A program made the position numbers and the translations under genes. Positions 1-11,009 of a stretch of 64,000 nucleotides of DNA are shown here, piece after piece. The notes beneath the pieces are model-generated. The model had not been told where the DNA came from and did no database searches. It saw nothing but the letters and a program-made list of their open reading frames with translations. The DNA comes from Chinchilla lanigera (lineage: Eukaryota > Chordata > Mammalia > Rodentia > Chinchillidae): assembly GCF_000276665.1 (NCBI RefSeq), contig NW_004955484.1, positions 6,212,467 through 6,276,466 on the forward strand, written 5' to 3'. Each line of letters begins with the position of its first letter. Position 1 is the stretch's first letter.

Positions 1-19
1 AAAAAAAAAAAAAAAAAAA
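1..19. repeat. poly(A) run at window edge
   Basis: Nineteen consecutive A residues open the window. This looks like the A-tail of a plus-strand retroposon lying to the left, but its body is outside the window, so the family cannot be told. Confidence 0.5.
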
Positions 20-2440
20 TTCAAACTCCGAAGCTCCAAGCAGGTTCCAGGAAAGAGATCCGTGTGGTTTCATACCTGGATGACTCAAGGCAGACATAAA
101 AGCAACATGGAATTCTAAATGCAATTATTTTAGATTAGAATATTTGGATTGAAAGATCTGGAGGGTATTGTTTTTGATAAGATGGTCCCACTTGACAAGA
201 GCTGTCACCACTCAGGGGCTCTCTGTTGTCAGCTAAAGATGAAAGGCCATCAGAAAGAATTAACTTCAGCTTTTAAACAGTTTGAAAATGTCAGCGAGGT
301 CAGGGAAGAGCTATTTCTTTCTCTGGCATATTTACCTGATGAGCTTTTGGGTAACAATGTGCTTTTACTTTTTCGCTCAGGTTTGTCTAAAATCATGGTA
401 AGAGAGCCGGGATTAATGACAGCTGACAAGGAAACATGATTGGCTGAGGTCTACGTCAATCATTGCTGTTTCAGGCCTGAGGAGAACAAACTATATCTTC
501 TAATAGCAGTAATTGGCAACTATGGAAGAAAAAAAAAATCCTGCTAGGTCTCCTTTTGCATTTTTTCCATAGCCATTTATTTGGTTTCCAGTTACATGGA
601 AGCTAATTTAAAAGCTTTTATAACTTGCACCTCACTAGTGGACCTATTATTTCTATGTTGTCCTGGGGGAGCTCAATAGTCATTGCAAAATTCAGTGTAG
701 CCACATACACACCACACACACATATACGCAGAGAAAATGCACATTAACACTTAATGCAAATATAGGTTTGTTTAAAAAAAATCTTGCCTGCTGTTTATGA
801 TCACCTTAAATAAATTCTTTTGAAAGACACATCTGAATTAATATGATGAGAAAGTGGAGTTTCATTTTAAACAACATGAGGCTTGAAGGTGATTTCACAT
901 TTCTAACGTACATTCCTCCTTCTAAAGAGGAAAGTGATAAGTTAAAGCAAGTTCAAGTGCTATTGTAGCAAGCTAATTCCCTTTTTCCACATGCGATTCA
1001 GAGAGAAAGGTCAAGTTCGCCGTCACTTCTCTCTAACTGATGCTTGGAGTCTGTGTGCGCTGAGCATGATATATTTAAAAGAAGCCAGGCACTCGGCCAT
1101 TTTCTGCGTCAACTGTATTAATCATAAACCCTCCATCTTGAGCTGAGCTGAGAGATTAGGTGCAGATGAGTTTGTAAACAGCAAATGCACAGAGAAGTCT
1201 TTCTGCTCAATGCCAGACTCCTGTTTCTCCACCATTTTGAAATGTAAGTAACCCTTGTAACTGGCAGAGGGAGACTCTGGCATCAGCCATAATTTATAGG
1301 GTGGACTTCTCATAATGCGAGATTTTTCAGCTGCCACCAGACCACGTGGGTGCTGAGCCCTGTTCCAGCCCTGACAATGAGGGGAGGAAAACAGCAAAGG
1401 GCAAATAAAAGGAACCACATATTTAGGACAAATGTGAGAGAAGAATTCTTGGAGAAGTTGCTGAAATACAGACTAGGGGCTGCACAGGTATACTCATACA
1501 CATGATGTAATTATTTGCATTCTAAACAGATAGTCTCCCATAATTCAGAGTTACAGTACACAATGCATAAAATATGTGCAAAAATTAAGAAAACTGACCA
1601 GCTACCTATTCAATGATTTTTATTGGAGAGATAAATTTCTATAGTTGACTGAACAGAGAATTATAGATAAGATGCACATGCCTAAAAAATTGTTCCTTTA
1701 TTTAAATTTCTAGAAAAAGAGATCTAGTCCTTTGAGATATTACTGTTCAAATGCATTGTCTTTGTGAGGACTATTTTTTCAGGGGAAAATCACCAAGGAA
1801 GCCTACGGATGGGAACTCAGGTTATAAAAGAAAATCCCATAATGAGGATGCCAGAATGTTCACCTTCTTTTTGAAAAAATTCATTCGAATCATCAGAATT
1901 TATGTATTTTCTGAATAGGAGAATGACAGCACCTCCCAGCTACCCAGATGCCATCTCCTCCATTCATACAGTCTCACTTGGGATTCTTAAGTAATGTCCT
2001 TGTCATCTCTCGTGACTCCCAAGCCTGCATTTCCTGTGACATTCTCCTAGCTGTGCACACCGACCCACAAGGTGATAGAGCCACTCTGTGCTAAGTCATT
2101 AACTAATGTTCAGGTTCTGTCAGATCACTCAGAATGGAACAATCTCTGCAACCCACAGGGCCTGCTTTTGTCTGCAAATGCATTTGCTGTGCAAATGGGC
2201 ACCAGCATCATGGTCAGGATGTACACATCAGCCAATGGTGATCATCATCCCAGGATTCCGCTTTCTGTAGGGGCAGTTCCTCATAACTCAACTCTCACAA
2301 GCTCAGGCTGTTGGGGTCAAGACAACCATCACCACTGCTGGTGATCTTCTGTGTCTCCTGGTTTCCAGCCCTTCCCGGGGTTAGAAAATTCCAACTAATC
2401 ACAAGTGCAAGAATAGAAAAGACATGGAGGATCTTCTACT
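20..2440. other. repeat-sparse noncoding stretch
   Basis: I recognise no gene and no interspersed repeat here. A short imperfect CA-rich run lies near 703-725. An open frame of 96 codons (149-439, plus) has no recognised motif and no splice context, and is treated as chance. Part of this stretch may be conserved noncoding DNA, which cannot be judged from one genome. Confidence 0.4.
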
Positions 2441-2479
2441 ATGAGTCAAGCACACAGCCAGCTCTTCTTTACTTTTTAC

Positions 2480-2595
2480 GTAACTTTTTATCATAAGCCT
2501 ATGAGAAATGTTACTTTTCTCATTTGACAGGTGAGAATATGGAGGCTCCAAAAAACTTCAGTAACTTACACAAAGTTCTGACAGAATCGATGGTC
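2480..2595 (-). repeat. MIR SINE fragment
   Basis: The segment reads like the reverse complement of the MIR 3' half: a TATGAGA-type block, then a block resembling 'tttgacaggtgagaa', then 'cagtaacttacacaaagt', the usual order for MIR on this strand. It is strongly diverged, as expected for a mammal-wide relic. No target duplication was found. Confidence 0.55.
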
Positions 2596-2599
2596 TCTT

Positions 2600-3595
2600 C
2601 CTGACAACTTACAAGAGGATTAAAGAACCAAGAAGTACTTTTTCAAGACACAGGTGGATTTCAAACCACAGGTGGCTGCACCTCCAACTTCCCTATCTTA
2701 CACTTGAAACAGATCCCTGTTGGGAATTGTTTTGAGTTTTTAAAAAGGCAACACATGCTCTGCTAAAGTTTTGAAGGTAAAGCATGGCCCAAAACTCAGA
2801 TTTGTCACAAAGAGACCAGGGGGACACAATATGTCTCTGGTGTCAATTTATTCAATTTGGGGTGCCAACTTGTCTTCTGTTGGTCTCCCTTAATAGCTCA
2901 GAAGATCACATTCTGTGAACCAAAATATTGGCCTAGTATGTGACGAAGGACATGAAGGGTGGTGGGCTATGACTTGTCAGAGTGAACTACCATGGATAAT
3001 TTAGAGGATATGGATAGGAGAAAACAGAGTATTTTAAATCAGAAATGTGCTAGTCCATTAAAACACTGACCAGCTCCTGTATCAATGATGTTTAAGGTGG
3101 AAAGAGAAGGGAAATTAAATATAAAACCTGCCTTATGAGAAGATTCAAGACAAGGACCCTTTTGAAATTCTACACAGAGCTATAAAAAAATTAATAAAAA
3201 TGACTACCACAGGGAAAATAAAAACATACCTCTGCAAAACTAACAGCAGTTCTAGCAATGGCTTTATCCCTTTGGAGCTCAGTTGTGTTATTGCAGTGCA
3301 TTCCTGAGAGATGCTCCAAAGTTTACTGTCTTCAACCTTGAAATCCCAATATATTTCCACTTCCTCCTGACACCCAGCCTCAGCTATAGACCACAGGACG
3401 TTTCCACGTCTGGCCTCTTGTGTGCCACCCACCAGGAATGAGCTGGTCTACTGCTGCCTAGAAAACCCTACTCCCCTCACAAACTATCACTGGTCCCCAC
3501 GAAGTTTCTCTGAACACTCATGGTAGCTTCTATCCCACAGATCACACTTTTGTCAGGGGATGCTCTGTAAACCTATTCATTACTTGATTACATTT
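2600..3595. other. unassigned noncoding stretch
   Basis: No recognisable repeat family or gene. A minus-strand open frame of 95 codons (3145-3432) has no recognised domain and no adjacent convincing splice sites. I see nothing else in it. Confidence 0.35.
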
Positions 3596-3597
3596 AG

Positions 3598-3672
3598 GAT
3601 TGTGTTTTATACTTCTGTACCTCCCAAATCCCTAGCACCCTTGTAGGCTTTAATAAACAGTCATTATCCATT
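3598..3672 (+). repeat. possible L2/MIR 3' end fragment
   Basis: The order 'ccctagcaccc...taggctttaataaacagtcatt...ttgatta' resembles the very common L2 3' end, in which a 'cctagcac' block is followed by 'caataaa' and a TTGA-rich end. The match is short and diverged. Confidence 0.35.
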
Positions 3673-4454
3673 GATTAAGTTACCCCACAAGCTACCTTTA
3701 AAGACCTAGAGCTACCACTCCATTCAATTCGTAGGCAGCAGAATACTGGAGGAAACAGGAAAAGCATCTTCTATTTTGCTTGCCCCCGAAGAACAAAAAA
3801 GCACAGGTACAGTAGCACACGTCTGTTTCTGGGACTTGAGATTTATCAATGGGATTGCTGATTGAGGGTGTCAAAGAAACATAAACATCCCTGTTAGGGC
3901 AATAAATGGAGGTAAAGTCCCCAAGACTTTGAGGACATTTCCACTGGGTGGCTGTCATTCAGCAATGCCAATCCTCTTTAGAAAATTTTTGTTTTAAAGT
4001 AATCACGAGGCCTTCACACCTGGGGGTGGAGGGAGGATGGGAGACATTAACAATGTTGGCACAGTGAACGGCCTGTGGCTTGAATGCATAGCAATCCTCC
4101 GCGCCTTCCCTACTCAGATGGTGGGAGCAGGCCTGCCCTGCTTCCTGAAGGCCGCCTTCACTTTCCCAAGTTAATAGGCCCTTCTCCCCTGAGTGAGGGG
4201 AATGCATTGTGCCTGAAGTTCATGGAGCTACGTCTTTATTTATTAATTGCTCTTCATTTAACCTCAATAATATCTTCAAAGATTATCAGACATTGTAATT
4301 CAAGATATTCTAACACTGACTGAAAATTAACAATCCATCTTTAGAATGGGCCCACATTCAGAAATAGTGGAGGAATGGGAGGTAGCTGAGCAGAGAAGAA
4401 ATGAACCCGACCTTGAACAAGGAACACCTTGGTGGCAATCCTTTAAGGCCAGGC

Positions 4455-4560
4455 CTCAAAATGACTTTAAGCAAATGGTCATGCCTCTCTGCACCTTGGT
4501 CTCTTTACAGGCAAAAATAGAGATCACACAGTCCATCTTACATGGTGGGTGAGATCACTA
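4455..4560 (+). repeat. MIR SINE fragment
   Basis: The central part resembles the MIR core and 3' half on the sense strand: 'gactttaagcaa', then 'ctctctgcaccttggtctc', then a short spacer and 'aaaatagagat'. It is diverged and has no visible target duplication. Confidence 0.55.
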
Positions 4561-4564
4561 AAAA

Positions 4565-7265
4565 GAACACTGAATGCAGTTGTCTAACAGTAAGAACCAT
4601 TATTAAGTGAGGAAGAGATACTGGGGAGGAAGTCGGAAGGAAATCGAGCTTTCTCATGTGTCTAGGTCTCCTCTGCTCTGTCCTGAGTCATTATCCTTTA
4701 TTTTTCCTCCCAGAGTACCGCCTTCTTATCGTCTCCCCTCTGCAGCGTTACCTGCTACTCTTCCCCATTTAGACTTGCCAAACTGCCAAATTTCTAGGTC
4801 TCGACAAAGCACTGCCGGATAAAACAAATATTTCATTAACAATCTGTCCCCAGGTGCTACACATGCTCCACCTGAAATGAAAGTAGAAATTCATATGGTC
4901 TTTCCCTCCAGCACTCTCATTCTCTGGCAAAATAGAGGTTTAATTAAGGTCAAATCTCCCAAGCCATAGCACAGGATGAATTTAGGTCAGTTGAAACAGG
5001 TATTCCAGTTAATTTGATCTAAATGGTTGTGTTTATTTGTGAAAGGAAGAGAAAGAGCTTTTAAAATGGAGGCTCCTGGCTAGTAAGAAAAGAAGAATAG
5101 GTAATTGCCAAAGCTTAAGCCATATAGAACTAGACACGTATGAAGAAAACAATTCCTGAGAATTTAGGGGGAAAGTCTGCATAATTCTCAATGTAAATAT
5201 GGGTGATAACAAATTCTGAGGACATTCTTAGTCATGCCAACAAAGACATGGATCAGCTCGGGAACCTTAGATCTTCAATTAAAAATGACCTGAAATTTTC
5301 CACCAAGTAACCCTGGATTCTCAAAGAAAAAACAAATAAACAATCTAGAGAATCAGATGCAGTACAGGGGAGGAGGATTTAAAATGTCATTGGAGCCAAG
5401 AACCAGTTCAGTAAATTCTAACACACTCCCTCTTGGACTTACATTCTTGCTTAATATTCTTGCTGTTTTTCTGTGCTTCTGTCTCAAGCTTTCCTTTATA
5501 CCTCATGCTCAGCCATCTTATTATCACTTCCTTCAACGGAATCCTAAGAGTTTGAGGTATAACTGTCTTATGTCTTCCATATACTTCCTCTGCTCATGGG
5601 ATCTCTGTCTACAATCCAAGATACAAAGCATCCTAAGTTAGCAATAGATCCAGATTTTGTGAAGTCTGAAGTTCATAGAATTTTAAGTTTTCCTTTGGGA
5701 AGGAATACGGAATTAGGTTCCAACTTTTCTATTTGCAGAAAATAAGAAAATGGACTGTAACAAAAAGATGGGGACTTGTACACTCGTGATCCTTTCTTTT
5801 GAGATTCTACAGCTTCCTGGGGACACCTGGCCTCCCCTTCTTTACGAGGCCCAGAAGCTCTGAGCCTTCCATGCCAGTGGGACCCTGAAGCCCCAGGCAC
5901 ATGTGTATCACAGCGAACCCACACTGCACTCACTTTCCTAAAATAAACGCAAGAAACGCCAGTATCTACCCACTCCGCCCTATCGTCAGTAGCCCGCAAA
6001 CATATTTTACCCTTAAAGAGCCTGTCTGTTGTTCCTGCTCTAGTACCTCCTAATGATCTGGGTAGTGTTCTCTTTGTCCAAAATGCAAGACAGTGGATTA
6101 CAATCAAGTTGTCTAATTGTCAAATTCAGAAGGGCACATTACATTTTTAAAGTGCAACATATTTTTTCATCTAATTCAAAACTGTGAATGTTAAACTTAA
6201 AGACTGTTTCTAGCTCCTGTTAGTGACAGACAGAGCTCCCCAAGGGGTGGCTGCCTTCAAAGACAGGTAAATGAGGGCCCATATAAAACAGCCAAGTATT
6301 GATGTTGTAGTAAAATTCCAGAAAAATACATTGGCAGACAAGTAAATTTGTCACTAATAATTTAATGTAATTTCCCTAAAATGGAGGTAATAGGTACTCA
6401 GGGAATACACCTCCAGGGTTTACATCAAATGTGCATGTGGAAAATCATGAAATAATATTTTTTTAAATGTAGATGCTTTGTCTGACATGTTGGTTTATGA
6501 TGAAAATTATTCTTCCAAAATGAAAATGGGGAGGGGGAATATAACCTCCCCAATCTGTTGTATCCTTTAGCTTCCAAACCCTTCCCGGTGGTGGCAGCTG
6601 AAAAGCAATGACTGACTGGAAGCTAGGAACAATTTGTTTGCATTTTTATTTCCCCCTTAAAATGATGTAGTGCAATTACCAAATATTAATGAACCAATCA
6701 TGTTGCAAATAGTATTTCCCGTGTCACTCTGAGTTATAGAATCTAATATTGGGCTCATTTGAAACACTCTAAAGTTGCATATTTTTCCCCTTTGCAAAGT
6801 GACAGCTCAAATTGTGTTTGGTTGCATTTGTCCAACCACGAGCAAATCAAGTATAAAAATTTCATTTTGTCTAAGTGTTAATGCAATTTTTAAGCTCATA
6901 TCCTGGGATGGTTCACTTTGCACCAGGCTGGACGATATTAGATGCCGCTTAAACACTATTATCAATTATATTACACAGTGCCAGAAAATTTTAAAATAGC
7001 ACTTGCTTGAGACCCAAGTCATGAAGTTCCAAGAAAGGAAAAGTACAAAGCAGGAAAAAAATGCCTTTTGCATTTTCCAGTGCTCCGGTGTTTATGTTTA
7101 CATTACAAATAAGCTGATTTTCAGCTATAAATCTGAATTTCACTGCCGTTATTGTGGGTTTAATATGAAAACAGACCAGCAGTATGCAAAGGCAGAAATG
7201 AAAGACACAGATTTCATACGCTCAGCTGCTGGAAAGAACAGTGTAAAACCCAGGTTGAGAGCAGA
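4565..7265. other. repeat-sparse noncoding stretch
   Basis: No repeat family was recognised. It contains the longest gap-free open frame of the window (minus strand 5673-6107, 144 codons), which shows no signal peptide, domain motif, splice context or homology I recognise. The block around 6660-6990 is compact and repeat-free and is discussed as a possible conserved noncoding element. Confidence 0.4.
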
Positions 7266-7266
7266 A

Positions 7267-7342
7267 GTGAGGAAAGGAAAGGAGAGAGAGGAAGAGGGAG
7301 AGAGAGAAAGGGAGAGAGGGAGAGATGAAGAGGGAGAGAGGA
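7267..7342. repeat. GA-rich purine tract
   Basis: About 76 bases are almost pure A/G on the plus strand, built from imperfect GAGA, GGGA and GGAA units. It is a decayed (GA)n/(GGGA)n simple repeat. Long homopurine tracts can bind GAGA-type factors or adopt triplex structure, but nothing here shows function. Confidence 0.85.
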
Positions 7343-7470
7343 TCTAAGGAGGAACCATCAAAATTATGAATTAATATCAAAGCCAAAATTGTAGAATATC
7401 CATCATTTTTCTATAGAATATTGACAGAGTGAAATGAATTCAGCAGATAATAAAGAACCTATCCTCCAGA

Positions 7471-7501
7471 AACAAAAAAAAAAAAAAAGGAAAGAAAGAA
7501 A
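7471..7501. repeat. A-rich tract with GAAA units
   Basis: An uninterrupted run of about 15 A residues is followed by GGAAAGAAAGAAAG. It may be a retroposon tail, but no SINE or LINE body is recognisable immediately upstream. Confidence 0.6.
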
Positions 7502-7504
7502 GCA

Positions 7505-8460
7505 GTCAAATATGCCGACTTCATAAGCACATCTCATCAAATGTGTGAGCTTAATACAACTGCCAGGGAAAGCCTGATCCAATTTTGTAGGAGGTCACCG
7601 TAAGAAGTCCGGGACTGCTGATGCGGCTCAGCTCTCCCTGGTTTCTCACCCCAGGTAGCAAAGCCAAGTGTGGCCTCGTGCTCAGAGAGGCTTCTTTCTT
7701 CCCCACACCCAACCTTTCATATTCTTCCACGCCCAGGACAAATATGGCCATAGTAATGAGTGCTAATGGACAAAGTTGCCAAAAGCACAATTATGGCTCT
7801 ATTTTCACTGGCCCGATTTCATCTTTCCTAATACCACATTTCTAGTGACCACTCTACATTCTCTAGAGGGAGGAGAGGTGATTTTTATTTTAGGGTTCCC
7901 AGAAAAATGTCTGGTTCTGAAGTCGTTTCAGTACAACATAGATGGGAAGGAAAAAAATCATGCACCATACTTTAATTGACCTAACTCAAGCCACAGCTAG
8001 ATCTGCACCATCCAGGTTTGTAAATCAAGCAGGCGGAGACTGCTGAATTGTTGGAAGGCTGCTGTTTGTATGAAGCTGGTTATATTTTCTGATAATTCAG
8101 AGCAATATACAAAAAACACTTCACCAATGGGAAGGCACATCTCTCACAGTAGGATTGCAGCTCACACCTGCCTTACTCGGTGTGTTTCTAGTTAATGAAG
8201 TTTAAATGTAACGGATACAACCTGAATTCTCCTTCAAGCTCATGATTCTGGGTTAGGATTCTCTGAGAGAAGTAAACCCCAGTCCTCTGAGGCATCCGTG
8301 GTGTCTGTCAAGAATTAATTTCTTACCTCTGCACCTAGAATGTACTATTTGTGTACCAATTTGAGGTGATGAAGAAAATGACTTCTCAAGTCATTTTGCA
8401 TGTTTTTGTGGGTCAGATAGGAGCCCTCAGTTGAAAAAAAGTGGCTGTCTGATTACCCAA
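7505..8460. other. unassigned noncoding stretch
   Basis: No gene or repeat is recognised. Short overlapping open frames on both strands near 7551-7979 are mutual shadows with no codon or motif signal. Confidence 0.35.
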
Positions 8461-8464
8461 ATGT

Positions 8465-8602
8465 CAGTCTGCGGCCAAGGATCTTTGCATCTCTGGGAAG
8501 CTTGGTCAAAGGCAGTCTGTTGTGGTAGGTCCTGGGTGGGGCCCAGGGGTCAGCATTTCTAACAAGTTCTAAATGATGCTCATGCTAGTGGTCCTGACAC
8601 CA
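8465..8602 (+). mobile_element. MER20-like hAT-Charlie relic
   Basis: The stretch 'aggtcctgggtggggccca...cagcatttctaacaagttct...atgatgctcatgct...ggtcctgacacc' follows the order of the MER20 non-autonomous hAT element (a 'ggtggggcc' core, 'catttctaacaagttc', 'gatgctgatgct', 'ggtcc..gacc'). The terminal inverted repeats have decayed. It is an ancient eutherian DNA-transposon copy without coding capacity. Confidence 0.7.
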
Positions 8603-8604
8603 TT

Positions 8605-9190
8605 AGCAAAGCTCTCAAAGCTCCCAGATCTTGGTGAAATAATATTCTTAAAGAACATTAACATAATGATAAATGGTATCTTTCATACATTATAACAAAT
8701 GTGTGGGATTTCCCCTCTATGTCAGCCTCAGTTTCCTTGAGTTCATTTGTTCCCTGGAAGATTTTCACCTCTACCTGCAAATCTGCATAGGAAATTTGCA
8801 GTCTCATTTTCCAGTCTAAAATTGGGGTATACACTCTGATTTTAAGGCTGCTTATGTGAAAAGACATAAAAACCTATGCAAATTAAATGACTTTTGGACA
8901 CTCATATGATCAAGTAAGTGACGTGAAGTGAGAACTCATCTGGAAGAACTAGCTTTACTGCTCCTTTCTGACAGCATTGTTCTTCTCTGGAATTTACTCC
9001 ACTTCTGCTAGACAGTCTTCCTACCATGAGGGTCTTACTCAGGCCTTTCACTTTCCTTGAAGACTCAGCAGTTGTCTATCCATCACCAAATTCACATACA
9101 TGGTACAATTTATACCTAGGGCTCCACCCTCTATGTGATACTATTTGGCTTTGTTTTTCAGTTGTTTCATCAAACTTGTATAATTTCCCC
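8605..9190. other. unassigned noncoding stretch
   Basis: No repeat or gene recognised. Open frames at 8658-8867 (minus) and 9026-9271 (plus) are short and featureless. Confidence 0.3.
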
Positions 9191-9194
9191 AACA

Positions 9195-9720
9195 TTCACC
9201 CCAATAAATATTTATTTTGCATCTATTTTGTGCTTGGTATAAGACATAAAGACACAAAATTTTACCTCTAATGTACCTAAGAGTCCTGGTTGTCTACACC
9301 AAAAACCTCATCATCCTTGAGTTTGCACTGTGCTGGAGAAGGTGGACATGAAAAGAAGCATAATATGGTTGTGATTAGAAAGCAGAATCAAAGACATAGA
9401 TTTTCCCAGGTAGGAAGAATATCTAAGCAGAGGAAATCTCAATAAGAAGTAGGAGGTAAGATATATACAAAGACACACAGGGAGGCAATGGCAAAGAGAA
9501 TCAATGTGTTCCAAACTGCCAGTGAGTGCTAACATTTGGGATAAGCTGAAGGAAGATCAGAAAAAACTAGAGAGGTACAAGGAGCCGTATCACAAAGCAT
9601 CTTATTTACTAAGCTAAAGAAAGACACCAATGGGGCTAGATACAGACTTGAATTTCAGAAATACCAGTCTGGTAAGGCAGTAGTTGAGACTATTATAAAC
9701 TCCTTAGACCCTTTATGAGT
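9195..9720 (-). repeat. L2-type 3' end and associated ancient repeat
   Basis: From about 9195 the plus strand reads like the reverse complement of the L2 3' end: 'caacattcaccccaataaatatttatt', a block resembling 'tatgtgccagg', then 'agacataaagacacaaa'. The following bases continue with A/G-rich blocks typical of the longer ancient repeat often seen with this end ('gaggaaatctc', 'aaagcatcttatttac'). The first 110 bases are the firmer part; the extension to 9720 is tentative. Confidence 0.45.
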
Positions 9721-9724
9721 TGGA

Positions 9725-10978
9725 AGACAGGAACAACTCAAAAACTAATCAGCTCATCTAGAAAAACCTGATTTTCAATTCTTACAACTTCAGCTCTTTT
9801 GAAGGAAGAAACATGAGTAAGCCTGCAGTGGGCATCTTTCTGAACTATTTATTCATACAAATGATTACGCCTGGGAAAGACTTAATATGCTTTTCGAAAG
9901 CAGCTGCTAATGGGAAGGAAACTCAGACAGCACCAAAAGGTAAGTTACACTAATAAGCTAGTACAAAGCATCCCAAGCATTCTGGGTTTCTTGAGGTCAG
10001 TCTCCAGTCATCCTAGTTAGTAACTATCCCAAAGGTCTACCTCCAGCTGCTAAATCATTTTATCACTTCTCTGGGAACAAGGAAAGCATGCACAAACTTT
10101 CTCATGATGAAACACAGCACTGGGATATGCTACCATCTTCTAAAATGTACAGTTTTACCCCAATTCTTCCTATGGTATCAAAAAATTCTTCTTTCCAACG
10201 GCTTTAAAAAACAAAGTATCCCTGGAGTTCAAATGTATGGGACCATTTAGCAGGGGAAAAAAAACTCACACATATATGAGGAATCTCTACTTTTCAAGCT
10301 TGGAAAAATAGTTTCTTAAAAAGGGGCTCCAGCCCCAAAGAGCTTAAACAAGATCCTGAAAAGGATTTCTTCACCAGAATCAGAGCCCAGAGGGAGAGGA
10401 GAGCATGAAACCAGGTGAATCCTAAGACACTGAATTTTCTCAATCTTAATTATCTTATGCCCCTTATAGCATAATGCTCTAGACCAGCTTTGCCCATAGC
10501 AGATACTCAATAAATTCATACTCTATTTGGCTGCATTTATGGTTTTAATTGCTCTGAGTCATGTTGGTAAACACCTGGGTTTCCCATTGCTTTCAACTAC
10601 ATTCATGTCCCTTAAGTAATCTAAGGATGTAAAACTAGAAGCAGGAATCATCTTGAACCAATGTGCTCCCAGCCCTTGCTTGGATGCCTAGAATCCTGGA
10701 ACAGACTCGGAGGGCATTGTGCAGGCCCAGCCTAGTAGATATATGAGTGACCGACTGCCAAGCCAGCCCTTGGAAAAAGAAGAGGTGTGTGGCTGTATAA
10801 ATCCTGATACAGGAGGACAATGAATCTGCAACGTGCACACAGCGCCACACCTGCTGTCACACACTGTAATAAGCCCCTGCCGGTGTTTCTGTGACAAAGT
10901 TGATCCCGAAGGATAGAAAGCAGTGATGGGAACTATAAATCTGTCCCAATAGCCACCCATTCCTCCCACCTCCCGTGT
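9725..10978. other. unassigned noncoding stretch
   Basis: No gene or repeat family is recognised. Several minus-strand open frames at 10635-11163 run through or beside the GT microsatellite and owe part of their length to it. Confidence 0.35.
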
Positions 10979-10980
10979 GC

Positions 10981-11006
10981 CGTGTGTGTGTGTGTGTGTG
11001 TGTGTG
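10981..11006. repeat. (GT)n microsatellite
   Basis: About twelve GT units in a row, preceded by 'gtgccgtg'. Three overlapping minus-strand open frames carry repeated HT residues only because of this tract. Confidence 0.95.
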
Positions 11007-11009
11007 CAC

